Assembly: GCA_014377795.1 (NCBI GenBank)
Contig: JACMOY010000421.1
Coordinates: 1-7,736 of the forward strand
Direction of reading: 5' to 3'
Origin: Actinomycetota bacterium
Lineage (GTDB): Bacteria > Actinomycetota > Actinomycetes > Actinomycetales > Angustibacteraceae
Length of the DNA stretch: 7,736 nucleotides
Shown here: positions 5,799-7,736 of the stretch, one piece after another
How positions within the stretch are numbered: position 1 is the stretch's first letter
How the letters are laid out: every line of letters starts with the position of its first letter
Notes under the pieces: generated by a model
What the model saw: only the letters and a program-made list of their open reading frames with translations
Database searches by the model: none
Told to the model about the DNA's origin: nothing
Position numbers and translations under genes: made by a program

Positions 5799-6649
5799 GA
5801 CGCGACCCCCTGCCCGTCGAGGTCGGCTCCGCCGGGGTCGCCGCGGCGTCCGGCGACCACGGTGTCGACGACGGCCTGCATGGCAGCGTCGTCGACCCGG
5901 CGGTAGCCCTCGACGTCGACGACGCCGACGACGGGGTAGATCCGGCGGTTCAGGTCGGGGCCGCCGGTGGCGGAGTCGTCGTCGGCGGCGTCGTACAGGG
6001 CCTCTACCGCCACCCGTACGGCCTGGTCGGACGCCAGCCCCCGGTGCCAGAGCTTCTTCATCGCGCCTCGCGCGAACAGTGAGCCCGACCCGACGCTGTG
6101 GTGGTGGCGCTCGGTGTAGCAGCCGCCGGTGACGTCGTAGCTGTAGATGCGCCCCTGGGCCGACTCGACGTCGTACCCGGCGAACAGCGGCACGACGGCC
6201 AGGCCCTGCATGGCCAGGCCGAGGTTGCCGCGGATCATCGTGGCCAGCCGGTTGGCCTTGCCCTCGAGCGAGAGCAGCGTGCCCTCGATCTTCTCGTAGT
6301 GCTCCAGCTCGACCTGGAACAGCTTGACCAGCTCGATCGCCAGACCGGCCGTGCCGGCGATGCCGACACAGGAGTAGTCGTCGGCGCCGAAGACCTTCTC
6401 GATCTCGCGGTTGGCGATCATGCTGCCCATCGTGGCTCGGCGGTCACCCGCCATCACGACCCCACCGTCGAACTCGACGGCCACGATGGTGGTGCCGTGC
6501 GGCGCCTCGGGCACCGTCCCGACCGGCAGAGCACGTCCGCTCGGCAGCAGCCGGGGCGCATGGTCGGACAGGAACTCGGCGAAGGACGCCGAACCCGGCA
6601 CGAGGTAGGCGTGCGGCAGTCGGCCGCTCGGGTCGGTAGGGGCGCTCAC
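5795..6649 (-). CDS. prcB: Proteasome beta subunit PrcB (Thr protease precursor)
   Basis: Catalytic subunit of the two inner rings of the 20S core. The precursor has 284 residues; self-cleavage after G52 in HGTTIVA would expose T53 as the nucleophile (mature Thr1). Partner residues fit the mature numbering: D69 (D17, in AGDRR) and K85 (K33, in EIEKVF). Other family blocks are [12 protein letters not shown] (97-108), [11 protein letters not shown] (113-123), [13 protein letters not shown] (138-150), VGSGSLFA (186-193) and [16 protein letters not shown] (217-232). The 52-residue propeptide is close to the mycobacterial length. I chose GTG 6649 because it lies 10 bases after the nuclease stop; the frame is open to 6799, but that would overlap the nuclease gene by 140 bases. 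There is no clear ribosome binding site, but a -10-like hexamer lies 7 bases upstream, so it may be leaderless. It overlaps prcA by 4 bases. Confidence 0.96.
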   Translation of the reverse strand: MSAPTDPSGRLPHAYLVPGSASFAEFLSDHAPRLLPSGRALPVGTVPEAPHGTTIVAVEFDGGVVMAGDRRATMGSMIANREIEKVFGADDYSCVGIAGTAGLAIELVKLFQVELEHYEKIEGTLLSLEGKANRLATMIRGNLGLAMQGLAVVPLFAGYDVESAQGRIYSYDVTGGCYTERHHHSVGSGSLFARGAMKKLWHRGLASDQAVRVAVEALYDAADDDSATGGPDLNRRIYPVVGVVDVEGYRRVDDAAMQAVVDTVVAGRRGDPGGADLDGQGVAS

Positions 6650-6656
6650 TCCGGCG

Positions 6657-6662
6657 ACACTA
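6657..6662 (-). promoter_or_regulatory. Candidate -10 of a leaderless prcBA transcript, overlapping a stop codon
   Basis: TAGTGT on the minus strand lies 7 bases before GTG 6649. Its first three bases are the TAG stop of the nuclease gene. The spacing is that of a leaderless start and no Shine-Dalgarno sequence is present. It would let prcBA be made independently of dop, pup and the nuclease. Confidence 0.45.
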
Positions 6663-7370
6663 CCCGCCGGTTGAGACGCTGCTGCGGCGGCGCCACCCGA
6701 GCCCCGCGACGTCGTAGACACCCGGCGCGATCCGGCTGGGGGCACCCAGGCTGCCGTCCAGGTACGCCGCTGCCCGACGGAGCCTGACGGCGTCGTCACC
6801 GTCGTTGCCGAGGCCGCCGTTGCAGGTGAAGCACAGGACCGCCCGCACCTGCCCGGTCACGTGGTCGTGGTCGACGTGGTGACGTTTGCCCAGCGGACGC
6901 AAGCAGATCGGGCATGCACCACCCTGCTGCGTGACCATCTCGGCGACGTCCGCGGCACTCACCCCGTAACGCCGCAACAGGTGGTAGTGCCTGCTGCTGC
7001 CGTGAACGCGCTGCTTGGACTCGCGGCCGCGCGCGTCGTGATGCGGCTTGCAGTAGGTCCCCAGCCCGGAGGGACTGCCAGCGTGGCGCGGGAACTCGCT
7101 CAGTGGCTTCAGGTCGTCGCAGTCAGGGCAGAAGCGCATCCCCGGCACCGAAGCCCTCGGCGTCCGCACCTTCGCGCCAGCTCGCTCGCGAACGCTTCGG
7201 TAGCTGGCCTTCGAGATGCTCTTGAAGCACTCGCGACAGTACTGAGCACGGCCATCTGCGCGGCGACGGTTCAGTCCGAACTCCCCGACCGGCTTGGTCT
7301 CACCGCAGTGACGACACTGCTTCTCGTCGTCGTTGGCGTCGGCATCCGAAACTGGTTCGGAATCGCTCAT
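6660..7370 (-). CDS. Endonuclease VII-type (HNH fold) nuclease with duplicated zinc knuckles
   Basis: A 236-residue protein. Residues 130-190 match the recombination endonuclease VII family: [19 protein letters not shown], then C153-x2-C156, VDHDH (166-170), GQVRAVLC and C180-x2-C183-N184. By analogy with T4 endonuclease VII, which cuts branched DNA, D167, H168, H170 and N184 are the catalytic set and the four Cys bind structural zinc. The N-terminal half holds two zinc-knuckle units in exact register, 62 residues apart: C19, C22, C45, C48 and C81, C84, C107, H110, sharing KP, EF and YC at equal positions. The N-terminus (1-17) is acidic. ATG 7370 follows the pup TGA directly, with AAAGGGGG (7385-7378) as ribosome binding site. 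Third codon positions are much richer in A/T than in prcA, suggesting later acquisition or weak expression. The nuclease family is firm; a role with the proteasome is inference from position only. Confidence 0.9.
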   Translation of the reverse strand: MSDSEPVSDADANDDEKQCRHCGETKPVGEFGLNRRRADGRAQYCRECFKSISKASYRSVRERAGAKVRTPRASVPGMRFCPDCDDLKPLSEFPRHAGSPSGLGTYCKPHHDARGRESKQRVHGSSRHYHLLRRYGVSAADVAEMVTQQGGACPICLRPLGKRHHVDHDHVTGQVRAVLCFTCNGGLGNDGDDAVRLRRAAAYLDGSLGAPSRIAPGVYDVAGLGWRRRSSVSTGG

Positions 7371-7568
7371 TCATTGGCCCCCTTTTTGGACGAACGCCCG
7401 CACGAAGTCCTCGGCGTTGGCCTCCAGGACCTCGTCGATCTCGTCCAGGACCGAGTCGATGTCGTCGTCCAGGCCCTGCTTGGTCGCGGCCCCGGCGGGG
7501 ACCGGCGCCGGCGCCTCGTCGGGCTCGTCCTCGCGCCGCTGCGGACGCTGCTGCTCCTGACCGGGCAT
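7371..7568 (-). CDS. pup: Prokaryotic ubiquitin-like protein Pup
   Basis: A small disordered protein modifier that is ligated through its C-terminal Glu side chain to Lys of target proteins, marking them for the proteasome. It has 65 residues (64 in M. tuberculosis). The N-terminus is Gln/Arg/Glu-rich (MPGQEQQRPQRRE), the middle Ala/Pro-rich, and residues 31-60 form the amphipathic acidic segment (DDIDSVLDEIDEVLE, then NAEDFVRAFVQKGG) that forms helix when bound to Mpa/ARC. It ends in GGQ (63-65), so the product must be deamidated by Dop to GGE before PafA can use it. ATG 7568 has GGAGG (7578-7574) 5 bases upstream. It is preceded by dop with a 77-base gap and followed without a gap by the nuclease gene. 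Confidence 0.97.
   Translation of the reverse strand: MPGQEQQRPQRREDEPDEAPAPVPAGAATKQGLDDDIDSVLDEIDEVLEANAEDFVRAFVQKGGQ
7378..7387 (-). promoter_or_regulatory. Ribosome binding site of the nuclease gene inside the pup tail codons
   Basis: AAAAAGGGGG on the minus strand is part of the codons for Gln-Lys-Gly-Gly of Pup and lies 7 bases before ATG 7370. Together with the abutting TGA-ATG it fixes the nuclease start and implies translational coupling to pup. Confidence 0.65.
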
Positions 7569-7600
7569 ACCGACCTCCGTGTGATGGTGACGTCTCCCTC

Positions 7601-7606
7601 ACAGTA
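7601..7606 (-). promoter_or_regulatory. Candidate -10 box of pup
   Basis: TACTGT on the minus strand fits TANNNT and would start transcription near 7594, giving a leader of about 26 bases with the GGAGG site. It lies inside an inverted repeat CGTCT-N10-AGACG (7591-7610). The -35 region is not convincing. If real, pup and the genes after it can be transcribed apart from dop. Confidence 0.4.
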
Positions 7607-7645
7607 GACGCGAGCGCCGACAGCGGTCCTGACCGACGACGCGGT

Positions 7646-7736
7646 CTAGCGGGTGGCGAGGGCGGCCATCAGGTCGGCCGCGGTCTCGCTGGCGTCGATC
7701 AGGTGGCCGACGGCGTCGCGGCCCCCGCGCAGCGGC
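7646..7736 (-). CDS. dop: C-terminal end of depupylase/deamidase Dop, cut by window edge
   Basis: Only the last 29 codons and a TAG stop are present. They read PLRG, then AVGHLIDASETAADLMAAL and a final TR. The D-S-TAA-L-ALA-like ending fits, from memory, the C-terminus of actinobacterial Dop, and dop directly upstream of pup is the standard gene order. Dop converts Pup-GGQ to Pup-GGE and removes Pup from substrates. No catalytic residues are in the window, so the call depends on context plus this short tail; PafA has a related fold but is normally on the far side of prcA. Confidence 0.75.
   Translation of the reverse strand, partial: PLRGGRDAVGHLIDASETAADLMAALATR

Noticed and set aside
5052..6787. 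Long plus-strand open frames opposite prcA and prcB
   Set aside because: The translations are low-complexity Val/Gly/Asp/Arg sequence, as expected antisense to high-GC genes, with no motifs.
6650..6799. Upstream start for prcB at 6799
   Set aside because: It would overlap the nuclease gene by 140 bases and add residues unlike PrcB propeptides. GTG 6649 follows the nuclease stop directly and has a -10-like box.
7378..7387. Homopolymer run AAAAAGGGGG as a programmed frameshift site at the Pup C-terminus
   Set aside because: It does not form a proper slippery heptamer in the Pup frame, and the normal frame gives the exact functional GGQ end.
6861..7607. Plus-strand open frame across the nuclease and pup
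   Set aside because: It is antisense to two recognised proteins and has no recognisable domain.
1..7736. tRNA or rRNA genes, CRISPR arrays, insertion sequences, phage attachment sites
   Set aside because: I saw no cloverleaf-like block, spaced repeat array, transposase motif or terminal inverted repeat.

Overview
The window looks like chromosomal DNA of a high-GC actinobacterium. The evidence is a Pup-proteasome gene cluster (dop, pup, prcB, prcA), a mycobacterial DesA1-type acyl-ACP desaturase, codons that almost always end in G or C, GTG starts, and several -10 boxes (TANNNT) lying only a few bases before a start codon, as in leaderless mRNAs. The genus cannot be read from the sequence.

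Layout. Positions 1-704 (minus) hold the N-terminal two thirds of a diiron acyl-ACP desaturase that runs off the left edge. It is divergent from an ABC-F ATPase at 805-2445 (plus). Between them lie two tandem TACG-N4-CGTA palindromes that flank the best -10 of the desaturase, a likely repressor operator. A 75-residue protein of unknown function follows (2463-2690, minus). The 257-base gap 2691-2947 holds an inverted repeat, a decayed cold-shock-protein start with its ATG changed to ACG, and a weak hairpin downstream of serA. An E. coli-type D-3-phosphoglycerate dehydrogenase (2948-4144, minus) is divergent from a spermidine-synthase-like protein (4244-5008, plus). That protein's stop codon is only 4 bases from the convergent prcA stop.

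The right third is one minus-strand cluster, read from the right edge leftward: dop (C-terminal 29 codons only), pup, an endonuclease VII-type protein with two zinc-knuckle units, prcB and prcA. Pup is made with a C-terminal Gln, so Dop must deamidate it before ligation. PrcB (Thr protease) and PrcA (gate ring) form the 20S core that degrades pupylated proteins delivered by the ATPase Mpa/ARC, which is not in the window. The ligase PafA is also outside.

The most interesting part is the nuclease gene between pup and prcB. It starts directly after the pup stop, its ribosome binding site is buried in the codons for the Pup tail, and its codon use is clearly unlike prcA (17 of the first 60 codons end in A or T, against 1 of 60). 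Its stop codon forms the first half of a -10-like hexamer for a possible leaderless prcB transcript. This suggests a nuclease gene inserted into a proteasome operon and then wired into its expression. Its role is unknown.
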